Origin: Campylobacteraceae bacterium | GTDB taxonomy: Bacteria > Campylobacterota > Campylobacteria > Campylobacterales > Sulfurovaceae | Assembly (NCBI GenBank): GCA_027023325.1 | Contig: JALVVQ010000324.1 | Span: 1-5,728 of the forward strand | Direction of reading: 5' to 3' | Length of the DNA stretch: 5,728 nucleotides | Shown: piece by piece, positions 1-5,508 of the stretch | Layout of the letters: each line of letters begins with the position of its first letter | Numbering within the stretch: the stretch's first letter is position 1 | Translations under genes and position numbers: made by a program | The notes under the pieces: generated by a model | Database searches by the model: none | What the model was told of the DNA's origin: nothing | The model's input: the letters and a program-made list of their open reading frames with translations, nothing else

Positions 1-354
1 GAGAAAGGTTGCGATCAGCCCATCTCGAAGCCCGTGCTCTCGCATCTCCTCCAGCATCCCATACCAGACATACATCGGCCCATGGCTGAGTATCCCTCCG
101 ATAATGGCATAGACCGTACCCATCACCCCACTCTCCTCTCCGAGGTGTTTGATGATATGTTTGGGCTTGAGAAAGTAGTTGATGAGCGTGGTGAGGAGGA
201 TAATGAGGGCAAATATCGGCAGTATCTTTGCCCAGATTGCTACAAACTCAGATCCTATCATCGGGAGCTTGTCACTGTCCAGCATGATGATACCAAGATA
301 GATAAGCACTACAATGAGGAGAAACTTCACTCCCTTGAACTTAAACTGCTTCAT
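1..354 (-). CDS. Half-size permease, DUF318/ArsP-like, second of pair (3' truncated)
   Basis: Only the first 118 residues are in the window; the gene runs off the left edge. The protein opens with a basic stretch (MKQFKFKGVK), then a hydrophobic segment at about 10-25, another at about 38-61, and a glycine-rich segment at about 79-100 containing GGILSHGPMYVW. Between the second and third segments lies KPKHIVKHLGEESG, and after the third comes a charged loop and GLRDGLIATFL. This layout recalls the predicted-permease family DUF318/ArsP_1, in which some members are split into two short proteins. The start is well supported: GGAG lies 7 nt upstream, and the ATG overlaps the stop of the preceding gene as ATGA, so translation is probably coupled. 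It shares a motif order with its neighbour (see findings). The substrate is unknown: characterised ArsP exports organoarsenicals, but nothing visible supports that here. The family call is from memory of sequence style, not a search. Confidence 0.72.
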   Translation of the reverse strand, partial: MKQFKFKGVKFLLIVVLIYLGIIMLDSDKLPMIGSEFVAIWAKILPIFALIILLTTLINYFLKPKHIIKHLGEESGVMGTVYAIIGGILSHGPMYVWYGMLEEMREHGLRDGLIATFL

Positions 355-791
355 GAGAGTGCTCCGGTGGTCATCACTGCCAGATAAGAGACTGCCACGG
401 TACTGATAAGTGTCAGCACATTCCGCCATACGGTAAACCGTACCCCAAACACACTCGCCTCGGCAGGCAATTGGATAAACCCCAGCGTCACCCATGCAAG
501 AATAAACGCAGAGACCGCATAGACCGAAACCCCCTGCGCCAATAGCCCTTCTCCTATCACATAACTGATCGCCCCCTGCCCCGAAGAGGCAGCCCCTACC
601 AAGGTACCTACTGCGATATCTGATACCCTGCCGTGCCCAAACAGGTGTGAAAGCATCTCTGGGGTTACATAAGTTTTGAACAGTGCCACCAAACCGATCA
701 CTGCCGCGATCATCGGGAGTATAGAGGCAAAGCTCATGAGCGCCTTGCGAAAGGATTGCTTGAAGGATGGAGGTTGATTTTGATTTTTCAT
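351..791 (-). CDS. Half-size permease, DUF318/ArsP-like, first of pair
   Basis: A 146-residue integral membrane protein with about four hydrophobic segments, at roughly 19-41, 58-83, 88-109 and 121-142. The core reads TPEMLSHLFGHGR, then GTLVGAASSGQGAISYVIG (62-80), then FILAWVTLGFIQLPAEA (96-112). This glycine/serine-rich hairpin followed by a QLPAEA turn is what I associate with short split members of the DUF318/ArsP_1 permeases. It is complete and overlaps its partner by 4 nt, so the two products are expected in equal amounts and probably assemble together in the inner membrane. The chosen ATG at 791 lacks a recognisable Shine-Dalgarno sequence. An alternative ATG at 737 (Met19) has AAGG upstream but would remove an amphipathic lead-in (SFKQSFRKAL), so I keep the longer form. 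It lies 41 nt downstream of hipA, and read-through from hipBA is possible. The substrate is unknown. Confidence 0.75.
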   Translation of the reverse strand: MKNQNQPPSFKQSFRKALMSFASILPMIAAVIGLVALFKTYVTPEMLSHLFGHGRVSDIAVGTLVGAASSGQGAISYVIGEGLLAQGVSVYAVSAFILAWVTLGFIQLPAEASVFGVRFTVWRNVLTLISTVAVSYLAVMTTGALS

Positions 792-803
792 GGAGAAAGT
801 ATA

Positions 804-823
804 CTGTATGTTGCTTCAATTCC
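804..823. repeat. 20-bp element, copy 1 (3' of hipA)
   Basis: The plus strand reads CTGTATGTTGCTTCAATTCC. A second element at 2670-2689 matches 17 of 20 positions in the same orientation, and all three differences are transitions. The two copies bracket hipBA. This copy lies in the 41-nt gap between hipA and the permease and overlaps the inverted repeat at 815-831. By my rough estimate, about one 17/20 pair could occur by chance in a window this size, so the match alone is not significant. Confidence 0.35.
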
Positions 824-831
824 GAATTGAA
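815..831. promoter_or_regulatory. Perfect 8-1-8 inverted repeat, possible operator or hairpin
   Basis: TTCAATTC, one base, then GAATTGAA form a perfect palindrome 1 nt after the hipA stop codon and 23 nt before the permease start. As RNA it could fold with a 6-bp stem and a 5-nt loop, but no T-tract follows on either strand, so it is not a good intrinsic terminator. Its size and symmetry fit a binding site for a dimeric repressor controlling the permease pair. No cognate regulator gene can be named from this window, although HipB is the only DNA-binding protein encoded in it. Confidence 0.45.
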
Positions 832-832
832 T

Positions 833-2113
833 CTAAAACGATACCAAAGGCATCGCCTCGGCTACCTTCTTAAACCTCAAAGCCCTAGCTTTTATAAATC
901 CCTCAAGCTTAGCTATAAAGGCTTGTTCTGCTTTTGTCATTGTATGACTATCAAGCAATTCACTTTCAAATAGATCCAATATCTTTACGCACAGCGCAGC
1001 AAGTACTTTGGCCACAAGCTTGTGATTTACTCCCACTCTGTCTGCAAAATCTCTAAGCTCAAAAGCCCGTACGCCATCAGGATCAAACTCATCCCCGTAA
1101 GCCATAGCAAGCCCATGGTCAAAATCATACATCATCACACAGAGCATATCATAAAAAGGAGTAGGTCTCATACCGTGCTTGCTTATGAAAAAGGAGAAGT
1201 TTTTCCCATGAGCATCCGAGTTTCCTATGATGAGATTGTACATCGCCCAGTGTATGAGGGAAAGTTGGGCTTTTGCAGGCACTGAGCAGACCCTGGTCAT
1301 AGAAAAAAGTTTTTCAAAACTAGCCCCTTCACGCACATGGGCTACATCTCTGCCTGATCCAAAGTTCTGCTCATATTTATACGCAGGTGAAAGGTTCAAC
1401 ATCTGGCAGCCATCTATCGTGGCGAGTCTTGAGACTCTGTTCTCCTCATACACCCTGTCAAACCTTTCGACAAGAAGCACAGGGTGCTCCCCAAAACGCC
1501 TCAGAACAACCTCTGCCACGTTGAGTCCTATATGCTTAGCCAATTTCATACAAAAAAGCTCATTGACTACAATATGCAGATGCTTTTTGGTTTGAAACTT
1601 CATGATATGGGTAGAGCTGAGCGTGCCGTCTCCCAGGCCTATGGACTCTTCTTTGACGATGACAGGAAGCTTGGCCTGTACGCCCGCCAAAGAGAGCCGC
1701 ACCTTCTTGTCCCAGATGGCGATACTCTTGCTTTCCATATCGGTGATGCGTTCTGTGAGTTCCGCAGGGCTTATCTCTCTGAAGATAGCCTGCTTTTGCT
1801 CAGGCATCTCTCCAAACATCAACGCCCCTGCTGTTTCATGCCCTATGGTGTGCATGATGGCAAAGGTATTGCTCTTGGATATGTGGGCAAAGGTAGCGAG
1901 GTCATCCAATCCCTCTCCTTCCGGTATAAGGTTTTCCAAAAACTTCTTGATAGTACTTGAAGTATATGCTTCATCAAAACCCAGATATGGAGAGATAGCA
2001 AAGCCACCATCTTTGACCCAAGCCTCATCATACTCAAAATAGTACACGCCATCTTCATCAACACTCAAGCGACCTACTGGCATACCCTGCATACTCACTT
2101 TTAGGCTATGCAT
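833..2113 (-). CDS. hipA: HipA-family serine/threonine protein kinase toxin
   Basis: A full-length 426-residue HipA-type kinase. The N-terminal subdomain (about 1-105) begins LKVSMQGMPVGRLS and includes the FLENLIPEG segment typical of the family. Kinase features follow: SLAGVQAKL (141-149), matching the loop whose serine is autophosphorylated in E. coli HipA (here S141); HIMKF with K172 as the likely ATP-contacting lysine; LLVERFDR (213-220); the catalytic motif IGNSDAHGKNFSF (296-308) with D300; and the metal-binding FYDMLC (320-325) with D322. Known HipA toxins phosphorylate targets such as the glutamyl-tRNA synthetase GltX, causing growth arrest and persistence; the target here is unknown. 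I chose the ATG at 2113 because the alignable N terminus begins there and it overlaps hipB by 8 nt. Upstream in-frame ATGs at 2122 and 2158 lie deeper in hipB and add residues without family similarity. The Shine-Dalgarno sequence is weak, suggesting coupling to hipB translation. All key catalytic residues are present, so it is probably active. Confidence 0.92.
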   Translation of the reverse strand: MHSLKVSMQGMPVGRLSVDEDGVYYFEYDEAWVKDGGFAISPYLGFDEAYTSSTIKKFLENLIPEGEGLDDLATFAHISKSNTFAIMHTIGHETAGALMFGEMPEQKQAIFREISPAELTERITDMESKSIAIWDKKVRLSLAGVQAKLPVIVKEESIGLGDGTLSSTHIMKFQTKKHLHIVVNELFCMKLAKHIGLNVAEVVLRRFGEHPVLLVERFDRVYEENRVSRLATIDGCQMLNLSPAYKYEQNFGSGRDVAHVREGASFEKLFSMTRVCSVPAKAQLSLIHWAMYNLIIGNSDAHGKNFSFFISKHGMRPTPFYDMLCVMMYDFDHGLAMAYGDEFDPDGVRAFELRDFADRVGVNHKLVAKVLAALCVKILDLFESELLDSHTMTKAEQAFIAKLEGFIKARALRFKKVAEAMPLVSF

Positions 2114-2375
2114 CTTGAGCATCCCAAGGCTCAATATATAGCTTGATGCCCAAAGCATCCATCACACGCAAAAGTGTAGCAAACTTCACACCCTCAAACC
2201 CATTTTCTATTTTATTTAGTGTAAAAGTAGAGATATCACAAAGCAGTGCCATGTCTTGTGTACTAAGTTTTTGTTGTGTGCGTCTGGCTTTTATGAACAA
2301 TCCAATATTTTGCAGTGTGATGGGTTCCAAAAAAGAAGGGGAGTCTATGGCTTTTACTTTTTTGCCCTTGGTCAT
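2106..2375 (-). CDS. hipB: HipB-family XRE helix-turn-helix antitoxin and repressor
   Basis: An 89-residue protein with a Cro/C1-type helix-turn-helix fold across about 22-80: NIGLFIKARRTQQKLST, then QDMALLCDISTFTLNKIENG as the helix-turn-helix core, then FATLLRVMDALGIKLYIEP. In HipBA systems the HipB dimer binds operators upstream of its own gene and holds HipA inactive on the DNA. Placement directly before and overlapping hipA, with matching length, makes this assignment secure. The first 20 residues are basic then polar and probably flexible. The C-terminal tail is short, with a tryptophan at residue 84; E. coli HipB also ends in a tail containing Trp, which suggests but does not show a similar contact. 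The start is well supported by AGGAG 5 nt upstream. Autoregulation through the repeats at 2390-2507 is likely. Confidence 0.9.
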   Translation of the reverse strand: MTKGKKVKAIDSPSFLEPITLQNIGLFIKARRTQQKLSTQDMALLCDISTFTLNKIENGFEGVKFATLLRVMDALGIKLYIEPWDAQDA

Positions 2376-2380
2376 ATATG

Positions 2381-2385
2381 CTCCT
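2381..2385 (-). promoter_or_regulatory. Ribosome binding site of hipB
   Basis: AGGAG on the minus strand with a 5-nt spacer to the ATG at 2375. It is the strongest Shine-Dalgarno sequence in the hipBA module and fixes the hipB start. The weak site before hipA suggests more antitoxin than toxin is made. Confidence 0.75.
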
Positions 2386-2389
2386 ATTA

Positions 2390-2399
2390 TATAGCTATA
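2390..2399. promoter_or_regulatory. TATAGCTATA palindrome, candidate HipB operator
   Basis: A perfect 10-bp palindrome just upstream of the hipB ribosome binding site, overlapping the first TATAGTTGTATTT box. The symmetry suits a dimeric XRE repressor. It does not match the E. coli HipB operator (TATCC-N8-GGATA), so binding is inferred from position only. Confidence 0.35.
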
Positions 2400-2507
2400 G
2401 TTGTATTTTAGTGTTATAATAGCATATCATATATAAAAAACAAGTATAGTTGTATTTAAAATAGAATATGGTATATAAATATGCAAGATGCATCTATAGT
2501 TGTATTT
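2396..2507. repeat. Alternating A-B-A-B-A repeat array in the hipBA control region
   Basis: Box A, TATAGTTGTATTT (plus strand), occurs three times with no mismatch at 2396-2408, 2445-2457 and 2495-2507, with starts 49 and 50 bp apart. Between the copies is box B, ATAGMATATSRTATATAAA, at 2419-2437 and 2461-2479, identical at 16 of 19 positions; both B boxes are followed within about 10 nt by CAAG. The array thus looks like two imperfect 50-bp units plus a third box A. It spans the predicted hipB promoter: box A1 covers the likely transcription start, B1 overlaps the -10, and A2 lies just upstream of the -35. The simplest reading is a set of repressor sites for HipB. Low-complexity AT content inflates some of the similarity, but an exact 13-mer present three times is not explained that way. 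Confidence 0.65.
2416..2443 (-). promoter_or_regulatory. Putative sigma70-type promoter for hipBA
   Basis: Reading leftward, TTGTTT (2443-2438) is followed after 16 nt by TATTAT (2421-2416). Transcription would start near 2409, giving a leader of roughly 30 nt to the hipB ATG. The DNA is so AT-rich that other -10 choices exist nearby, so the exact elements are uncertain. Overlap with the repeat array supports negative autoregulation. Confidence 0.4.
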
Positions 2508-2669
2508 TATAATTTACTGTTTTAACACTTAATATTGTAACAAGAAGTATCTAGGGTATCTTGCCTGAACAGCAATTCTGTCTTCTCACTCCTTAAACAA
2601 AACACTTGTCATATTTGTCTGATAGCCTCGTACCATGGTCTTTCCTGCATTTTCTCATAAAAGAATTAG

Positions 2670-2689
2670 CTGCATATTGTTTCAATTCC
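2670..2689. repeat. 20-bp element, copy 2 (downstream of oppF)
   Basis: The plus strand reads CTGCATATTGTTTCAATTCC, 17/20 identical and in the same orientation as 804-823. Like copy 1 it is immediately next to an inverted repeat, here the hairpin at 2694-2715. The GTTTCAAT core resembles ends of some CRISPR repeats, but there is no array. Its significance is uncertain. Confidence 0.35.
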
Positions 2690-2693
2690 AAGT

Positions 2694-2715
2694 GTCGGAG
2701 CGAGAGCACTCCGAC
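2694..2715. repeat. GC-rich hairpin, REP-like, 3' of oppF
   Basis: GTCGGAG (2694-2700) pairs with CTCCGAC (2709-2715) around an 8-nt loop. It lies 21 nt beyond the oppF stop, where operon ends often carry REP-type or mRNA-stabilising hairpins. No run of T follows on either strand, so it is not a canonical intrinsic terminator. It is strikingly more GC-rich than the surrounding spacer. Whether it is dispersed in the genome cannot be told from one copy. Confidence 0.5.
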
Positions 2716-2735
2716 CTACAAAATAAAAGCTGCCT

Positions 2736-3713
2736 CTATATCTTATCCCACAAAGGACACCGTACCATATGCCCTCCTTCTGTATCTACCAATGCTGGAT
2801 GCGCTTCATCACAGCTGTCTACTTTGTAGGGGCAGCGATTGGCGAAAAAGCAGCCTTTGGGGAGGTCGATGGGACTTTGGATCTCTCCTGTTTTGAGGAC
2901 GCTGTCTGTAGCCAGTGGTGTGTGGATGTCGGGGACGGTGGAGAAAAGCATCTTGGTGTAGGGGTGCTTTGGTTGGGCAAAGAGCTCTTTTTTACTGGCA
3001 TACTCTACGATCTCTCCTAGGTACATGACTGCCACATAGTCACTGATATGCTTGACGACAGAGATATCATGGGTGATAAAGAGCGTGGTGAGGTTGTACT
3101 TGTCCTTGAGATCCATCATGAGGTTGAGGATCTGTGCTTGGATCGAGACATCCAGTGCAGAGATCGGCTCATCGGCCAGGACAAGCTCTGGACGCAGGAT
3201 GATCGCTCTGGCGATCGCGATACGCTGTCGCTGTCCACCCGAGAACTGATGTGGGTAGCGTTCGAGGTAGCTATAGTCAATCCCTACATCATCACAGATC
3301 TCGTAGATCGTCTCCATACGCTCTTTTTTGCTCATATCCGTATGGATTTTGAGGGGTTGCTCCAGGATGGTTTTGACCTTTTTCCTCGGATTGAGTGAAG
3401 AGTAGGGATCTTGAAAGATCATCTGGATATCTTTTTGTACCGAGCCACGCGCTTGGGGTGTGAGCTTGGCGATGTCCTGACCGTGATAGAGCACCTCTCC
3501 CTTGGTAGCCTGATAGAGCCCTAGGATAACCTTGCCTACGGTGGTCTTGCCGCAGCCACTCTCCCCTACGAGAGAGAGGGTTTTGCCCTGATAGATATCA
3601 AAGTTGATCTTGTTGAGTGCATGGAGCTCTTTCTTCTCAAAAGTGCCGACTTTGACGGTAAAGACCTTCTCTATATCCTTGACTTCGAGTAGTTTTAGTT
3701 GATCTTGTGACAA
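2736..3713 (-). CDS. oppF: Oligopeptide/dipeptide ABC transporter ATPase (OppF/DppF)
   Basis: A 325-residue ABC ATPase, full length for the family, that powers peptide uptake with OppD at the cytoplasmic face of the membrane. Visible motifs: Walker A GESGCGKT (50-57), Q-loop Q101 in MIFQDPYSSLNP, signature FSGGQRQR (157-164), Walker B LVLADEP (177-183) with E182, and switch histidine H215. The C-terminal Oligo_HPY region begins at KHPYTKML (249) and contains C288, C294, C301 and C319. MIFQDPYSSLNPR and ADEPISALDVS are typical of OppF rather than OppD. Translation starts at a TTG (3713), with AGAGGAG 6 nt upstream and a 19-nt overlap with oppD; no ATG or GTG gives a comparable start. It is the last gene of the operon in view. 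Dpp and Opp cannot be separated from sequence alone, and NikE is less likely because it lacks the long C-terminal domain. Confidence 0.93.
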   Translation of the reverse strand: MSQDQLKLLEVKDIEKVFTVKVGTFEKKELHALNKINFDIYQGKTLSLVGESGCGKTTVGKVILGLYQATKGEVLYHGQDIAKLTPQARGSVQKDIQMIFQDPYSSLNPRKKVKTILEQPLKIHTDMSKKERMETIYEICDDVGIDYSYLERYPHQFSGGQRQRIAIARAIILRPELVLADEPISALDVSIQAQILNLMMDLKDKYNLTTLFITHDISVVKHISDYVAVMYLGEIVEYASKKELFAQPKHPYTKMLFSTVPDIHTPLATDSVLKTGEIQSPIDLPKGCFFANRCPYKVDSCDEAHPALVDTEGGHMVRCPLWDKI

Positions 3714-4651
3714 AATACACTCCTCTCTCCCAGCATCTGCTTATCTGGGTAGACATCACATTGGGCATCTGCCAACGCACATCTGTCTTTGAAATAGCAG
3801 CCTTGAGGCAGCTCCAAGAGTGAGGGCATGATGCCTGGGATCTGGTAGAGCCGCTCCTGATCATCGTTGAGCTTGGGCAGACACTCAATCAGCCCTTTGG
3901 TGTAAGGATGCTTGGGATCGAAGATCACCTCTTCCTTGCTGCCATACTCTACGATTCTGCCGGCATACATCACTGCGATCTTGTCACAAAGCTGTGAGAC
4001 GACCGCGATATCATGGGTAATAAGAATGAGTGAAGAATGAAAATCCTGACTCAGCTTTTTCATCAGATAGAGGATCTGTGCCTGTATCGTCACATCCAGT
4101 GCCGTGGTCGGTTCATCTGCGATGAGGAGCTTGGGGTTGTTGAGCAGGGACATGGCGATGACCACGCGCTGCTTCATCCCACCAGAGAGCTGATGAGGAT
4201 AGCTTTTCATCCTGTCTGCTGCGGCAGGGAGGCCTACGAGCTTGAGAATATCCACACAGGAAGCGAAGGCTTGCTTGCGCGAGACATCGCTATGGTGATA
4301 GAGGATCGCCTCCATCATCTGCTCTCCTATGGTGATGACAGGGTTGAGAGAGGTTTGCGGATCTTGAAAGATCATGGCGATCTCATTGCCACGGATCTTC
4401 TGTATCTGCTTCTCTGTCTGCTTGACCAGATCCACCCCGTCAAAGCGTATCTCTCCCTCGACGATGCGTCCTGGCTTGTCTATGAGCTTGAGCAGCGAAA
4501 ATCCTGTGATGGATTTGCCTGCCCCTGACTCACCTACGATACCTAGTATCTCACCTTTTTCAATAGAAAAGGAGATACCATCGACCGCCTTGATGACACC
4601 TTTGCGTGTAAAAAAGTGTGTTTTTAGGTTATTTACTTCTAAGAGTGCCAT
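3695..4651 (-). CDS. oppD: Oligopeptide/dipeptide ABC transporter ATPase (OppD/DppD)
   Basis: A 318-residue ABC ATPase that should pair with OppF. Motifs: Walker A GESGAGKS (40-47), Q-loop Q96 in MIFQDPQTSLNP, signature LSGGMKQR (155-162), Walker B LLIADEP (175-181) with E180, and switch histidine H213. The LSGGMKQRVVIAMSL and ADEPTTALDVT forms are characteristic of the D subunit. The Oligo_HPY tail from KHPYTKGL (247) holds C285, C291, C298 and C314, a spacing close to that in OppF. I set the start at the ATG at 4651, sharing one base with the oppC stop (TAATG). The frame stays open upstream to 4759, but those residues lie within oppC and show no similarity to the family. The Shine-Dalgarno sequence is weak, so translation is probably coupled to oppC. 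Confidence 0.93.
   Translation of the reverse strand: MALLEVNNLKTHFFTRKGVIKAVDGISFSIEKGEILGIVGESGAGKSITGFSLLKLIDKPGRIVEGEIRFDGVDLVKQTEKQIQKIRGNEIAMIFQDPQTSLNPVITIGEQMMEAILYHHSDVSRKQAFASCVDILKLVGLPAAADRMKSYPHQLSGGMKQRVVIAMSLLNNPKLLIADEPTTALDVTIQAQILYLMKKLSQDFHSSLILITHDIAVVSQLCDKIAVMYAGRIVEYGSKEEVIFDPKHPYTKGLIECLPKLNDDQERLYQIPGIMPSLLELPQGCYFKDRCALADAQCDVYPDKQMLGERSVFCHKIN
3720..3726 (-). promoter_or_regulatory. Ribosome binding site deciding the TTG start of oppF
   Basis: AGAGGAG on the minus strand, inside the 3' end of oppD, with a 6-nt spacer to the TTG at 3713. It supports the non-ATG start. Confidence 0.7.
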
Positions 4652-5508
4652 TATCTTTTCAACCTCGGATTCATAATATCTCTCATACGGTCTCCGATGA
4701 GATTGATGGAGATGATGAGTATCATCAGTACAATACCAGGGAATACCGATGTCCACCAATACCCACTGAAGAGCACTTGATAGCCATTGGAGATTAGAGA
4801 GCCCAATGAGGGCTCAGTGATCGGTACCCCAAGCCCCAAAAAGCTCAGTGTAGCCTCTAGGATGATCGCCACTGCGATACGCACCGTAGCAATGACAATG
4901 ATGGGTGCCGTGGTGTTTGGCATGATCTCACCAAAGATGATCCCCATCTTGCTCATACCCAGTGCCTTGGCGGATTGGGCGTAGTCCTTCTCTTTCTCAG
5001 AGAGCACCACACCTCGTGCCGTGCGTGCATAGTAGACCCAGTTGACGATGGTGATAGCGATAATAATCTTGCCGATCCCCGCACCCCAAAGTGCCATGAT
5101 AATCAGTGCGATCAAAATCGCAGGAAAAGAGAGCTGGATATCTGCGATTCTCATGATCACAGTATCTACCCAACCGCCATAGTATCCAGAGATCAACCCA
5201 AGCGTAAAGCCGATAATCACAGAGAGGATCGTACTCGCAAAGCCCACATAGAGGGAGACCCTCAAACCATACATAATCGCAGAGAAGATATCCCTACCCT
5301 GCTCGTCTGTACCCAGAATAAAGGTGCTGTTAGGTGCTTGGAAGCTATTTTCCAAGAACAACTGTGTGAGATCATAGGGGTTCTGAGGCGCAAACAGTGC
5401 CGGCATCAGCGCGAAAAGTCCCAAAATAACAAAAATCACCAATCCTACAACAGCCAGTTTGTCCTCAAAATACTCTTGTACTAGCTCATTTTTAAACCAC
5501 TTCATCAT
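4651..5508 (-). CDS. oppC: Oligopeptide/dipeptide ABC transporter permease (OppC/DppC)
   Basis: A 285-residue inner-membrane permease. An N-terminal OppC_N segment with a first membrane helix (about 17-40) is followed by the conserved LGTDEQGRDIFSAIMYG (65-81). Further helices lie at about 85-109, 125-165, 200-225 and 252-272. The EAA loop that docks onto the ATPases is at about 175-197 (DYAQSAKALGMSKMGIIFGEIMPN). The SFLGLGVP (222-229) and GDRMRDIMNPRL (272-283) signatures are standard for OppC/DppC. It pairs with OppB to form the channel. Two adjacent ATGs exist: 5508 overlaps the oppB stop as ATGA, but the GAGG is then only 2 nt away; 5505 gives a better 5-nt spacing and would shorten the protein by one residue. 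Intact, with no missing motif. Confidence 0.93.
   Translation of the reverse strand: MMKWFKNELVQEYFEDKLAVVGLVIFVILGLFALMPALFAPQNPYDLTQLFLENSFQAPNSTFILGTDEQGRDIFSAIMYGLRVSLYVGFASTILSVIIGFTLGLISGYYGGWVDTVIMRIADIQLSFPAILIALIIMALWGAGIGKIIIAITIVNWVYYARTARGVVLSEKEKDYAQSAKALGMSKMGIIFGEIMPNTTAPIIVIATVRIAVAIILEATLSFLGLGVPITEPSLGSLISNGYQVLFSGYWWTSVFPGIVLMILIISINLIGDRMRDIMNPRLKR

Larger units (their letters stand above)
2510..2735. other. Intergenic tail between hipBA control DNA and oppF
   Basis: I see no convincing gene here on either strand; open frames lack family similarity and good ribosome binding sites. The part near 2510-2550 is AT-rich, and the rest approaches the composition of the neighbouring genes. 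It contains the second 20-bp element (2670-2689) and the GC-rich hairpin (2694-2715). A short ACAG...CTGT inverted repeat near 2567-2579 is too weak to call. Confidence 0.5.

Noticed and set aside
2113..2158. Longer N terminus for hipA
   Set aside because: The added 15 residues lie inside the hipB coding region and precede the usual HipA first strand; the start at 2113 gives the standard length and a short overlap.
2386..2391. TATAAT on the minus strand as the hipB -10 box
   Set aside because: Transcription would begin at or after the Shine-Dalgarno sequence, leaving no usable leader; the element at 2416-2421 is better placed.
2567..2579. ACAG-CAATT-CTGT hairpin in the spacer
   Set aside because: A 4-bp stem is expected by chance in spacer DNA.
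2670..2715. CRISPR repeat or array
   Set aside because: GTTTCAAT resembles some CRISPR repeat ends, but there is one copy here, no spacer periodicity and no cas gene.
2694..2715. Rho-independent terminator of the opp operon
   Set aside because: The stem is good, but neither strand has a T-run after it.
2606..2896. Plus-strand open frame of 96 codons at the 3' end of oppF
   Set aside because: Largely antisense to oppF and the spacer, no family similarity and no convincing ribosome binding site.
4651..4759. Longer N terminus for oppD
   Set aside because: The extra 36 residues lie inside oppC and do not resemble an ABC ATPase; the ATG at 4651 gives the normal MALLEVNNLKTHF start.
4975..5484. 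Plus-strand open frame of 169 codons
   Set aside because: Fully antisense to oppC; the translation is rich in His, Arg, Asp and Cys with no recognisable domain, as expected for a shadow frame.
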